Shown here: positions 1 to 6,177 of the stretch, piece by piece | Layout of the letters: every line of letters starts with the position of its first letter | Position numbering within the stretch: the first letter of the stretch is position 1 | Assembly: GCA_902465755.1 (NCBI GenBank) | Contig: CABQOK010000045.1 | Coordinates: 1 to 8,324, forward strand | Source: an uncultured Anaerococcus sp. | GTDB taxonomy: Bacteria > Bacillota > Clostridia > Tissierellales > Peptoniphilaceae | DNA length: 8,324 nucleotides | Direction: 5' to 3' | The notes under the pieces: model-generated | Seen by the model: only the letters and a program-made list of their open reading frames with translations | The model's database searches: none | Told to the model about the DNA's origin: nothing | Program-made: the position numbers and the translations under genes

Positions 1-627
1 ACATCAGACTTTGTAGATGACAAGGGAGATTTAAGATCAACTAGAGAACACCTAGAAGAAGTTATAGAAAAATCCAACGATACAGTTAAAAACGTACCTG
101 TAAGAATGGTAATAACATCATTTTCAGGAAACAGAGCTCACGAGAAGGGCGGAGACTTTATTCTTAAGGAAAGCCTTGATGGATTCTTTGATTGTATAGG
201 AATAGAATCTCCAGGACTAACATCAGCTCCAGCTATAGGTGAATATATGGCAAATCTCGTAAGCGAAAAATTAAACTTAGAAGATAACAAAGACTTTGTT
301 TATGATAGAAAGCCTACACCAAAAACAAGTGAACTAAGCCTAGAAGAACACGATAAGCTAATCAAGGAAGATCCAAGATACGGCAAGATCATCTGTAGAT
401 GCGAGAAAGTAACTGAAGGTGAAATAGTAGATGCCATCAATAGACCACTAGGAGCTAGGACAGTTGACGGAGTCAAAAGAAGAGTAAGAGCTACAGCAGG
501 AAGATGCCAAGGAGGCTTCTGCCTACCAAGAGTTATGGAAATACTCGCTAGAGAGCTTGGCGAAGATTACGATGATATAGTTAAAAACCATGAGGATTCT
601 TACTATATCAAAGGTCATGTAAAGTAA
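1..627 (+). CDS. GlpA-like NAD(P)/FAD-dependent dehydrogenase, C-terminal part (5' truncated by window)
   Basis: The reading frame is open from the first base of the window to the TAA at 625-627, giving 208 residues; the internal ATG at 106 is not the true start. The first ~90 residues look like the end of a DAO-type FAD domain (SGNRAHEKGGDF, then the glycine/proline-rich GIESPGLTSAPAIGEY segment that closes the FAD site). The last ~110 residues are a BFD-like [2Fe-2S] domain with a CRC pair encoded near 394-402 and a CQGGFC pair near 505-522, so all four cluster ligands are present. This arrangement is that of GlpA, the catalytic subunit of anaerobic glycerol-3-phosphate dehydrogenase, and of related 2-hydroxy-acid oxidases. 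Two redox genes follow on the same strand, which favours the glycerol-3-phosphate role. The substrate-binding half lies outside the window, so the substrate is inferred. Confidence 0.88.
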   Translation, partial: TSDFVDDKGDLRSTREHLEEVIEKSNDTVKNVPVRMVITSFSGNRAHEKGGDFILKESLDGFFDCIGIESPGLTSAPAIGEYMANLVSEKLNLEDNKDFVYDRKPTPKTSELSLEEHDKLIKEDPRYGKIICRCEKVTEGEIVDAINRPLGARTVDGVKRRVRATAGRCQGGFCLPRVMEILARELGEDYDDIVKNHEDSYYIKGHVK

Positions 628-633
628 GGAGGG
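626..633 (+). promoter_or_regulatory. Ribosome binding site of the FAD-dependent oxidoreductase gene
   Basis: AAGGAGGG starts inside the stop codon of the upstream gene and lies 4 nt before the ATG at 638. It fixes that start and suggests translational coupling between the two genes. Confidence 0.8.
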
Positions 634-637
634 CGCA

Positions 638-1870
638 ATGAAAAATTATGATTTAGTAGTAGTAGGTGGAGGCCCTGCAGGACTTGCAGCAGCTGCCAAG
701 GCCTATGATTTGGGTGTAGAAAACATCCTTGTAGTAGAAAGAGACGAAATGCTTGGAGGAATCCTTAACCAATGTATCCACAATGGATTTGGCCTACACA
801 GATTCAAAGAAGAGCTAACAGGACCAGAATATGCCCAAAGATTTGCAGATCTAGTAAAAGAAAGAGACATAGATGTCCTCCTAAACACAATAGTAATGGA
901 TTTTGCAAATGACAAGACCCTTACACTAATGAATGAAGAAAACGGAATGTTTACCCTAAAACCAAAGGCAGTAATCCTTGCCATGGGTTGTAGAGAAAGA
1001 CCAAGAGGAGCCCTAAACATCCCAGGAAGTAGACCAGCTGGAGTATATTCAGCAGGAACTGCCCAAAGAATGATCAACCTAGAAGGATACATGCCAGGTA
1101 AGAAAGTCGTAATCCTAGGATCTGGTGATATTGGACTAATCATGGCAAGAAGAATGACCCTAGAAGGTGCCGAAGTTCAATGCGTTGCAGAAATTATGCC
1201 ATATTCTGGTGGACTAAAAAGAAATATAGTTCAATGTCTAGACGACTTTGATATACCACTTTACTTTAATACAACAATCTCAGGCATCGAAGGAAAAGAC
1301 AGAGTGGAAGGCTGTACCCTTTCCCAAGTTGATGAGAATATGAAAGTAATACCAGGTACAGAAAAACACTATGATTGCGATACCATCCTACTTTCAGTAG
1401 GACTCCTACCAGAAAACGAACTAACCAAAGAGGCAGGAATCGAAATAGATCCAAAGACTAAGGGAGCTATCGCAGGAGTATTCGCTTGTGGTAACGTCCT
1501 ACACGTTCACGACCTAGTAGATTACGTAACAGACGAAAGTGAGCTAGCAGCAGAAAATGCAGCCCACTATATTGAAGGTAAATTCGAAGAATCTAAGGCA
1601 GAGCCTATATATCTAACAGCTGGTGAAGGCATATCATACACCTTGCCACAATATATCAACCCAGATACAATGGCTGATACTGCAATCGTTAGATTTAGAG
1701 TAAACAACGTATACCAAAACAGAATCCTAAAAATGTATGTTGATGGCAAAGAAGTAGCAAAGAAAAGAAAATTAGTCTATGCTCCAGGAGAAATGGAAGA
1801 TCTAATCCTAAAGAAAGAAGACCTCCCAGAAGGAGCTAAGGAAATAGAAATAAAATTGGAGGAAATATGA
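638..1870 (+). CDS. NAD(P)/FAD-dependent oxidoreductase (GlpB-position partner of the GlpA-like dehydrogenase)
   Basis: This is a 410-residue flavoprotein of the pyridine nucleotide-disulfide oxidoreductase fold. The FAD-binding Rossmann motif GGGPAG is at residues 10-15, with the ribose-binding acidic residue E34 at the end of the second strand. A second dinucleotide motif, GSGDIG (161-166), would bind NAD(P)H. The late FAD motif GVFACGNVLHVHDLVD is near 280-295. C46 in the NQCIHNGFG segment is conserved in this subgroup as I recall it, but there is no CxxC redox pair, so it is not a disulfide reductase. It starts 10 nt after the upstream stop and its TGA overlaps the ATG of the DUF1667 gene by 4 nt. 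In many Clostridia this triplet (dehydrogenase, this flavoprotein, DUF1667) sits with glycerol kinase genes. The probable role is to move electrons between the dehydrogenase and NAD(P) or a membrane acceptor; the true acceptor cannot be read from sequence. Confidence 0.9.
   Translation: MKNYDLVVVGGGPAGLAAAAKAYDLGVENILVVERDEMLGGILNQCIHNGFGLHRFKEELTGPEYAQRFADLVKERDIDVLLNTIVMDFANDKTLTLMNEENGMFTLKPKAVILAMGCRERPRGALNIPGSRPAGVYSAGTAQRMINLEGYMPGKKVVILGSGDIGLIMARRMTLEGAEVQCVAEIMPYSGGLKRNIVQCLDDFDIPLYFNTTISGIEGKDRVEGCTLSQVDENMKVIPGTEKHYDCDTILLSVGLLPENELTKEAGIEIDPKTKGAIAGVFACGNVLHVHDLVDYVTDESELAAENAAHYIEGKFEESKAEPIYLTAGEGISYTLPQYINPDTMADTAIVRFRVNNVYQNRILKMYVDGKEVAKKRKLVYAPGEMEDLILKKEDLPEGAKEIEIKLEEI
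1858..1862 (+). promoter_or_regulatory. Ribosome binding site of the DUF1667 gene
   Basis: GGAGG, 4 nt before the ATG at 1867, lies within the end of the upstream coding sequence. Together with the ATGA stop/start overlap at 1867-1870 it supports coupled translation. Confidence 0.75.
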
Positions 1871-2223
1871 AAAAAGAACTAACATGTATCAATTGTCCTC
1901 TAGGATGTACTGTAACAGTAACCATGGATGATGATGGAGAGATAACAGACATCACTGGAAACACCTGCAAAAGAGGTGAAGTTTACGCAAGAAACGAAGT
2001 GAAAAACCCAGTAAGAACTGTAACATCAACTGTTAAAGTTGAGGGCGGATCTGCTTACTCTGTCCCAGTGAAGACTAGTGATGCAATACCAAAGGGCAAA
2101 ATGAAAGAAGCAATGGTTGAAATTAACGAAGCCGTTGCCAAGGCTCCTATCAAAGTAGGAGATGTAATAATTGATTCAATAGCAGGCACAGGAATAAAGC
2201 TTGTAGCTACTGCTAATAGATAA
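1867..2223 (+). CDS. DUF1667 domain protein, small cysteine-motif redox partner
   Basis: This is a 118-residue protein with a CxxCxxxC motif (C7, C10, C14) and a fourth cysteine, C34, in a CKRGE segment. The spacing resembles the N-terminal [4Fe-4S] site of molybdopterin oxidoreductases, so an Fe-S or metal site is likely. The remainder carries a PVRTVTSTVKV segment and a C-terminal half rich in small residues; the family domain covers the whole length, and no signal peptide or membrane segment is visible. DUF1667 proteins are typically found after GlpA/GlpB-like flavoproteins in Firmicutes, where they seem to take the place of the larger GlpC electron-transfer subunit. It is the last gene of its operon; a terminator follows 37 nt after the stop. 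The family assignment is firm, while the electron-transfer role is inferred from the cysteines and the neighbours. Confidence 0.88.
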   Translation: MKKELTCINCPLGCTVTVTMDDDGEITDITGNTCKRGEVYARNEVKNPVRTVTSTVKVEGGSAYSVPVKTSDAIPKGKMKEAMVEINEAVAKAPIKVGDVIIDSIAGTGIKLVATANR

Positions 2224-2260
2224 AATATAGAAAAAATCTTCTCTAAAATATATATTTACT

Positions 2261-2288
2261 AAAAACGCGGGTCTAAACTCGCGTTTTT
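2261..2288 (+). terminator. Intrinsic terminator of the redox operon
   Basis: This is a 12-bp stem (AAAAACGCGGGT with ACTCGCGTTTTT, one G-U pair) around a CTAA loop. The stem ends in five T followed by ACTTTT. The A-rich left arm would let it work in both directions, though no minus-strand gene ends here. Confidence 0.9.
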
Positions 2289-2321
2289 ACTTTTATAAGC
2301 AAATATTATGTTCAAAATATA

Positions 2322-2350
2322 TGGTGTTATTTAGCAAACTATGTTATAAT
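2322..2350 (+). promoter_or_regulatory. Candidate sigma-A promoter of the pilin/sortase operon (extended -10)
   Basis: A perfect TATAAT at 2345-2350 is preceded by TG one base upstream (TGTTATAAT), an extended -10 element. At 17-bp spacing the -35 region would be 2322-2327 (TGGTGT), a poor match to TTGACA, as is common when the -10 is extended. It lies after the upstream terminator in a 245-bp gap and predicts transcription starting near 2357. No operator or activator site was recognised. Confidence 0.6.
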
Positions 2351-2362
2351 AATAGTAAAAAG

Positions 2363-2433
2363 AAAGCTTTTGTTAGAAATATTTAAGATTGTAATATATT
2401 ATTATAAAATCTTACATAAAATCTATAAGCTTT
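2363..2433 (+). other. Structured 5' leader of the pilin mRNA (nested inverted repeats)
   Basis: An outer pair AAAGCTT (2363-2369) and AAGCTTT (2427-2433) encloses an inner hairpin of TAAGATT (2384-2390) with AATCTTA (2408-2414), which itself contains TAATA/TATTA. The predicted leader is about 112 nt, longer than a ribosome site needs. All stems are AT-rich and weak and no known riboswitch class is recognised, so regulation is only a possibility. Confidence 0.3.
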
Positions 2434-2458
2434 AGGCGAAAAACATACATAAAATTCT

Positions 2459-2464
2459 AGGAGG
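2459..2464 (+). promoter_or_regulatory. Ribosome binding site of the pilin gene
   Basis: AGGAGG, continuing into GAG, lies 4 nt before the ATG at 2469. It is a strong site and selects this start, which is immediately followed by a signal peptide. Confidence 0.8.
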
Positions 2465-2468
2465 AGAT

Positions 2469-2900
2469 ATGAAAAAGGAGAGAAAATTTAGGCTGCTAGC
2501 ATTTATACTGCCAGTTCTAATGCTGATCCAAGCCTTTTTCCTTGCGCCTACGGGTTTGGCTGAGGGAGAAACAACTTATACCATACATCTTGATTTTTCA
2601 ATCAAAGATACTACGGTTAAAGAATCTAGTAGAAGGCAGGTTAAGCTTTGGAAAATACCGGAAGATAAGCTAGAGAAAGATCAATCAGGTGAAGTTGATA
2701 GACTTTCTACTGCCAAAAAATATGATGATATGACAGAAGAAGATATCATAAGAGATCTCGGGGAAGAAATTCGTACGAGCGAAGAGTCTAAAATCAATGA
2801 AAATGGCGATAAAGAAAGAATTAGCCTACAAATAGAACAAAAAGAAAATGAAGAATCTTATTATCTTATAAAAGAAAGCGAAGAATCTTTTGCTAGATGA
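2469..2900 (+). CDS. SpaA-type pilin, N-terminal fragment (gene broken by a frameshift)
   Basis: This 143-residue fragment begins with a Sec signal peptide: basic MKKERKFR, a hydrophobic core to about residue 28, and likely cleavage after GLA (residues 29-31). What follows resembles the N-terminal domain of a Gram-positive backbone pilin: a TTYTIHLDF strand, a variable charged middle, and YYLIKES near 131-137, which looks like an E-box strand. It ends at TGA 2898-2900 in the middle of this domain. The next frame continues with the missing strand (SKLTTTVLKVPN) and three more pilin domains, so the two parts were once one protein of about 612 residues. As read, the fragment would be secreted without any wall anchor and is probably non-functional. 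Possible causes are a true single-base deletion or an assembly error. Confidence 0.85.
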   Translation: MKKERKFRLLAFILPVLMLIQAFFLAPTGLAEGETTYTIHLDFSIKDTTVKESSRRQVKLWKIPEDKLEKDQSGEVDRLSTAKKYDDMTEEDIIRDLGEEIRTSEESKINENGDKERISLQIEQKENEESYYLIKESEESFAR

Positions 2901-4306
2901 AAGATAGAATTGATTCAGGAAAATCTTCTAAGCTTACTACAACAGTATTAAAAGTACCTAATGATGAATTTAAAAATAATGAATTACTTGTTAATCTTAA
3001 AGATAGTCCAAAAACTACCGATTTAAAACTAATCAAGGTAGATGCTGATAATCCAAATATTAAGCTAGATAAGGTTCAATTTAAACTATTTAAGAGAGTT
3101 GCGATCAAGGAAAGCGAAGATAATTCATCGGAAGAAAATTATAAGGATATTCCAATTGAAGTAGAAGGAAGCCTTGGTACTTACAAGTTCAAAGCTGAAA
3201 TAGAAGATGAAAAGCTTGCTACAGTATTACAAACCAATACAAACGGAGAAATAACAGTTTCTGGTCTTGACGAAAATTCTTACTATGTTTTCAAAGAAGT
3301 TAAGGCGATTGAAGGTTATGATAAAACTGTAAATGAAGGTATAAAATCTGAAGCTAAAAAGCCTGGTGAAGGCGATATTATATTTAAGAATAAAAGAATT
3401 CCATCTTTAATCAAGATAGAGAAGGGAACAACAAAGACTCTTGATGGAGTAAAGTTTGCTGTTTACAAGAAAGATGACGAGGATAAACTTAAGTTTAGGC
3501 AAGGGAAAACTCCTGGCGAATATATCTATGATGAAGCGGGAGATCTTACAGATATTGAAACCAAATCTGGTGGTAAGATCTATCTTCGTGAAATGCCAGA
3601 AGGAAACTATTATTTCAAAGAGATAACTGCCCTAGAAGGATATAAAAAATCCGAGGATTCTTATGAATTCAGCGTTGATGAAAACCACAATATAAAAGTT
3701 AATGGCAAAGCTGAATCTCTCAAGGTTGAAAACGTGCCTGAAAACGAAAATCCAACACCACCAGGAGAAAATCCAAAGGGTAGTCATAAGTTTATCAAGG
3801 TAGACAAAGACGACCATGGCAAAAAGCTAGCTGGAGCTAAGTTCAAGGTTCAAAAGCTAGTAGACGATAAGTATATGACAGTAGTTAGAGATGGCTCAGA
3901 ATATATAATAGAGTCAGATGCTAATGGAGCCTTAGAGGTAATAGACCTAGAATATGGCCACTATAGACTTAAAGAAGTAGGATTTCCTCAAAACTACAAT
4001 CCAGTTGCTGATTTTACAGAATTTGATATAAGTGCAACATCATCATTAAACACAGCTGTGCTTATAGAAAATGCACACAAACCACCAAAAGAGGAAACAC
4101 CTCCTCCAACACCACCAGAAACTCCTGACAATCCAACAACTATCACACCATCTACTCCAACAAAGACACTTACTTCAAGGAGTCGTGGTCCACTAGTTAA
4201 GACTGGGGATATTAGGATTTGGATTTATTTTGCCATAGGTTTACTTATGATCGTGGCAGGATTTGTCATTATTAGAAATCAAGATAAAAAACAAGAACTT
4301 GCATAG
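2897..4306 (+). CDS. SpaA/Cna_B-type LPXTG-like pilin, C-terminal fragment (continuation of 2469-2900)
   Basis: This 469-codon fragment completes the pilin N-terminal domain (TTTVLKVPN, residues 14-22). Three Cna_B/SpaA isopeptide domains follow, each with the expected Lys, E-box Glu and Asn: K47/E134/N165, K173/E242/N279 and K301/E360/N392. A proline/threonine-rich wall spanner runs from about 396 to 425. The sorting signal is LVKTG (433-437) in place of LPXTG, followed by a membrane segment (441-459) and a basic tail (RNQDKKQELA). It has no signal peptide, and no good ribosome site precedes the ATG at 2897, so alone it should not be exported; that ATG is just where the frame opens. The minus-one frame has a TAG at 2894-2896, so the break lies within 2894-2900. 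It probably encodes a backbone pilin; without a second pilin gene nearby, backbone and tip roles cannot be separated. Confidence 0.88.
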   Translation: MKDRIDSGKSSKLTTTVLKVPNDEFKNNELLVNLKDSPKTTDLKLIKVDADNPNIKLDKVQFKLFKRVAIKESEDNSSEENYKDIPIEVEGSLGTYKFKAEIEDEKLATVLQTNTNGEITVSGLDENSYYVFKEVKAIEGYDKTVNEGIKSEAKKPGEGDIIFKNKRIPSLIKIEKGTTKTLDGVKFAVYKKDDEDKLKFRQGKTPGEYIYDEAGDLTDIETKSGGKIYLREMPEGNYYFKEITALEGYKKSEDSYEFSVDENHNIKVNGKAESLKVENVPENENPTPPGENPKGSHKFIKVDKDDHGKKLAGAKFKVQKLVDDKYMTVVRDGSEYIIESDANGALEVIDLEYGHYRLKEVGFPQNYNPVADFTEFDISATSSLNTAVLIENAHKPPKEETPPPTPPETPDNPTTITPSTPTKTLTSRSRGPLVKTGDIRIWIYFAIGLLMIVAGFVIIRNQDKKQELA

Positions 4307-4309
4307 CTT

Positions 4310-4343
4310 AAGATAGATGCGGTAGCGATATCGTATCTATTTT
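4310..4343 (+). terminator. Intergenic hairpin between pilin and sortase genes (possible partial terminator or processing site)
   Basis: Arms 4310-4324 and 4329-4343 pair over 15 bp, with three G-U pairs, around a GCGA (GNRA-type) tetraloop. Only a short run of T (TTTTGCTT) follows, so full termination is unlikely. It starts 4 nt after the pilin stop and ends 7 nt before the ribosome site of the first sortase. This suits lowering sortase expression relative to pilin, or protecting the pilin mRNA 3' end. The structure is seen in the sequence; the function is inferred. Confidence 0.55.
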
Positions 4344-4350
4344 GCTTATA

Positions 4351-4355
4351 AAGGA
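4351..4355 (+). promoter_or_regulatory. Ribosome binding site of the first sortase gene
   Basis: AAGGA, 6 nt before the ATG at 4362. It is moderate in strength and consistent with the chosen start. Confidence 0.6.
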
Positions 4356-4361
4356 TTTTAG

Positions 4362-5312
4362 ATGGCGATTTTACGTAAAAATAAAGACAATAAAAATATT
4401 AAGAAAAAACCTTCCAAAAAGGCCAAGTGGACCTTTAGGCTTGTTTTCTTCTTGGGTTTCTTAGTAGCTCTATATCCCTTAGTCAACAGACTCTACTATA
4501 GGATTGACTCCAACAACCAAGTATCAGTCTTCAACGAAGGGACCGACAAGCTAGCGACAGAGGAAATCGAAAGAAGGATGGGTCTTGCCCGTGCTTACAA
4601 CGATTCCTTAAACAATGCTGTCTCCGAGGACCCTTATGCCAAAGACAAGCAGGAAAAGGGTAGGGCAGAATATGCGAGGATGCTTGAAGTACATGAGATG
4701 ATTGGCCACGTTGAGATACCAAAGATCAACCAGGACCTTCCAATCTATGCAGGAACCGCAGAGGAAGTTCTCCAGAAGGGAGTAGGACACTTGGAAGGAA
4801 CTTCTCTTCCAATCGGAGGGAACTCTACTCATTCTGTCCTTACAGCCCACTCGGGTCTACCTGAGGCGACTTTATTTACCCATCTTAGCGAGCTTGAGAT
4901 AGGAGATAAGTTCTACGTCCACAATATTTCGGAAACTCTAGCCTACCAGGTCGATCAAATCAAGGTTATAGAGCCTACCAACTTTTCTGACCTATTAATA
5001 GACCCTGGTCATGATTATGTAACCCTTCTTACTTGTACTCCAATAATGATCAACTCTCACAGACTCATTGTTAGAGGCCACAGGGTACCTTATGTACCTG
5101 CTGTGGATGAGGAGCTAATCAGAACGACCAAGGCAAATTGGATCTTTAGGTTGTTATTCTTCCTAGCCCTATTCTTGATTATTATCTTGATAATATATCT
5201 ATGGAAGCTAAGAAAAGATAACAAGAAATATTACACAAGGATTGAAGATATTAGACAAAGACAAGATAAATTGATGAATAAGTCCAAGAAGGTGAAAGAA
5301 GATGAAGACTAA
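4362..5312 (+). CDS. Class C (pilus-type) sortase, first copy
   Basis: This 316-residue transpeptidase cleaves the pilin sorting signal and joins subunits through a pilin lysine. A basic N-terminus (1-23) precedes membrane segment 1 (24-42). The lid motif DPY is at 90-92. The catalytic set is H163 (TAHSGLP), C225 (TLLTCTP) and R234 (NSHRLIVRG), with the usual nine-residue Cys-Arg spacing. A second membrane segment (259-281) and a charged tail end the protein; two membrane anchors plus a lid are the class C signature. The residue after the catalytic His is Ser (HSG), where the next gene has the common HRG. It follows the pilin gene after a hairpin and overlaps the next sortase by 11 nt. It is highly similar along its length to that sortase, pointing to tandem duplication. 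Confidence 0.93.
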   Translation: MAILRKNKDNKNIKKKPSKKAKWTFRLVFFLGFLVALYPLVNRLYYRIDSNNQVSVFNEGTDKLATEEIERRMGLARAYNDSLNNAVSEDPYAKDKQEKGRAEYARMLEVHEMIGHVEIPKINQDLPIYAGTAEEVLQKGVGHLEGTSLPIGGNSTHSVLTAHSGLPEATLFTHLSELEIGDKFYVHNISETLAYQVDQIKVIEPTNFSDLLIDPGHDYVTLLTCTPIMINSHRLIVRGHRVPYVPAVDEELIRTTKANWIFRLLFFLALFLIIILIIYLWKLRKDNKKYYTRIEDIRQRQDKLMNKSKKVKEDED

Positions 5313-6177
5313 TCTAAAAGATAAGCTTAAGTTTGGTCTAATCTTCCTAGTGGGACTTCTAATATTTTCCTATCCTATGATTTCCCAGAAGTTTTATGAA
5401 ATCAAAGCGGATGACGAGATAATAGAGTTTGTCAAACAGAGTAAGGAAATCAACGAAGAAGAGATTAACAAGAGGATGGAGCTTGCAAGAGCCTACAACG
5501 AGACCCTAGATCCCTCTAGGCTCTCTGACCCTTATAGCAAGAAGGAAGAAGAAGCGAGAGCCTACTATGCCCATATGCTTGAAGTAAATGAGATGATAGG
5601 CCACGTAGAAATACCTAGAATCAACCAAGACCTTCCTGTCTATGCTGGAACGAGCGAGACAGTCCTACAGAAGGGCTGCGGCCATCTGGAGGGAACTTCA
5701 CTTCCTGTAGGGGGTAAGTCTACCCACACGGTAATTACAGCCCACAGGGGCCTTCCTGAAGCCGTTTTGTTTAGGTATTTGGACCAACTAGTCGAAGGAG
5801 ATATTTTCTACTTCCACAATATCCAGGGAACCTTAGCCTACAGGGTCGATCAAATTATGGTAGTCGAGCCAACCAACTTCGAGCCAGTCCTAGTCCAAGA
5901 AGGCAAAGACTATGCGACTCTTTTGACCTGTACACCATATATGATCAACTCGCACAGGCTTTTGGTTAGAGGCTACAGGATTCCTTACCAAGAGGCTATA
6001 GATGATGGTATTGCCAATACGCCAAGATTTAAGCCAGACTTTTTCCAACTATTGCTAATACTAATGCCTATCCTGGTATTTTTGATAATCGTATCAACTA
6101 GAGAGAAAAGAATCTCACTAAACTTAAGAAAAGAGGTAGAAGATATTGAAAAAACAATCAAAACTAACAAAAATTAG
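5302..6177 (+). CDS. Class C (pilus-type) sortase, second copy (paralogue of the first)
   Basis: This 291-residue sortase has membrane segments at about 10-27 and 247-265. The lid motif DPY is at 76-78, and the catalytic residues are H148 (TAHRGLP), C210 (TLLTCTP) and R219 (NSHRLLVRG). Long stretches match the first sortase almost residue for residue (for example EMIGHVEIP and KGxGHLEGTSLP), while the N- and C-termini have diverged. An extra cysteine, C126 (QKGCGHLEG), replaces a valine of the first copy. It lacks the long basic N-terminus of that copy. The ATG at 5302 lies inside the end of the previous gene and its own end overlaps the third sortase by 32 nt, so the three are likely translated from one mRNA. 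Different copies in such loci often differ in pilin preference or polymerising ability; which one does what here cannot be read. Confidence 0.93.
   Translation: MKTNLKDKLKFGLIFLVGLLIFSYPMISQKFYEIKADDEIIEFVKQSKEINEEEINKRMELARAYNETLDPSRLSDPYSKKEEEARAYYAHMLEVNEMIGHVEIPRINQDLPVYAGTSETVLQKGCGHLEGTSLPVGGKSTHTVITAHRGLPEAVLFRYLDQLVEGDIFYFHNIQGTLAYRVDQIMVVEPTNFEPVLVQEGKDYATLLTCTPYMINSHRLLVRGYRIPYQEAIDDGIANTPRFKPDFFQLLLILMPILVFLIIVSTREKRISLNLRKEVEDIEKTIKTNKN
6132..6135 (+). promoter_or_regulatory. Ribosome binding site supporting a TTG start for the third sortase
   Basis: GAGG within AAGAGGTAGAAG lies 10 nt before TTG 6146, inside the second sortase gene. No ATG is available before the membrane segment, so TTG followed by KKQSKLTK is the best start. 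Confidence 0.5.

Noticed and set aside
703..1143. 146-codon minus-strand open frame inside the flavoprotein gene
   Set aside because: It is opposite a clear conserved coding sequence, has no ribosome site, and its translation resembles no protein; it is a shadow of the plus-strand codons.
2897..2900. ATGA overlap read as genuine two-gene coupling in the pilin
   Set aside because: The downstream part lacks a signal peptide and starts mid-domain, so a separate product would not be exported or folded; a broken gene explains it better.
2881..2905. Programmed -1 ribosomal frameshift joining the two pilin parts
   Set aside because: There is no slippery heptamer in the seven-base window where the shift must occur, slipping the AGA codon back one base would place its tRNA on TAG, and no strong downstream structure is evident.
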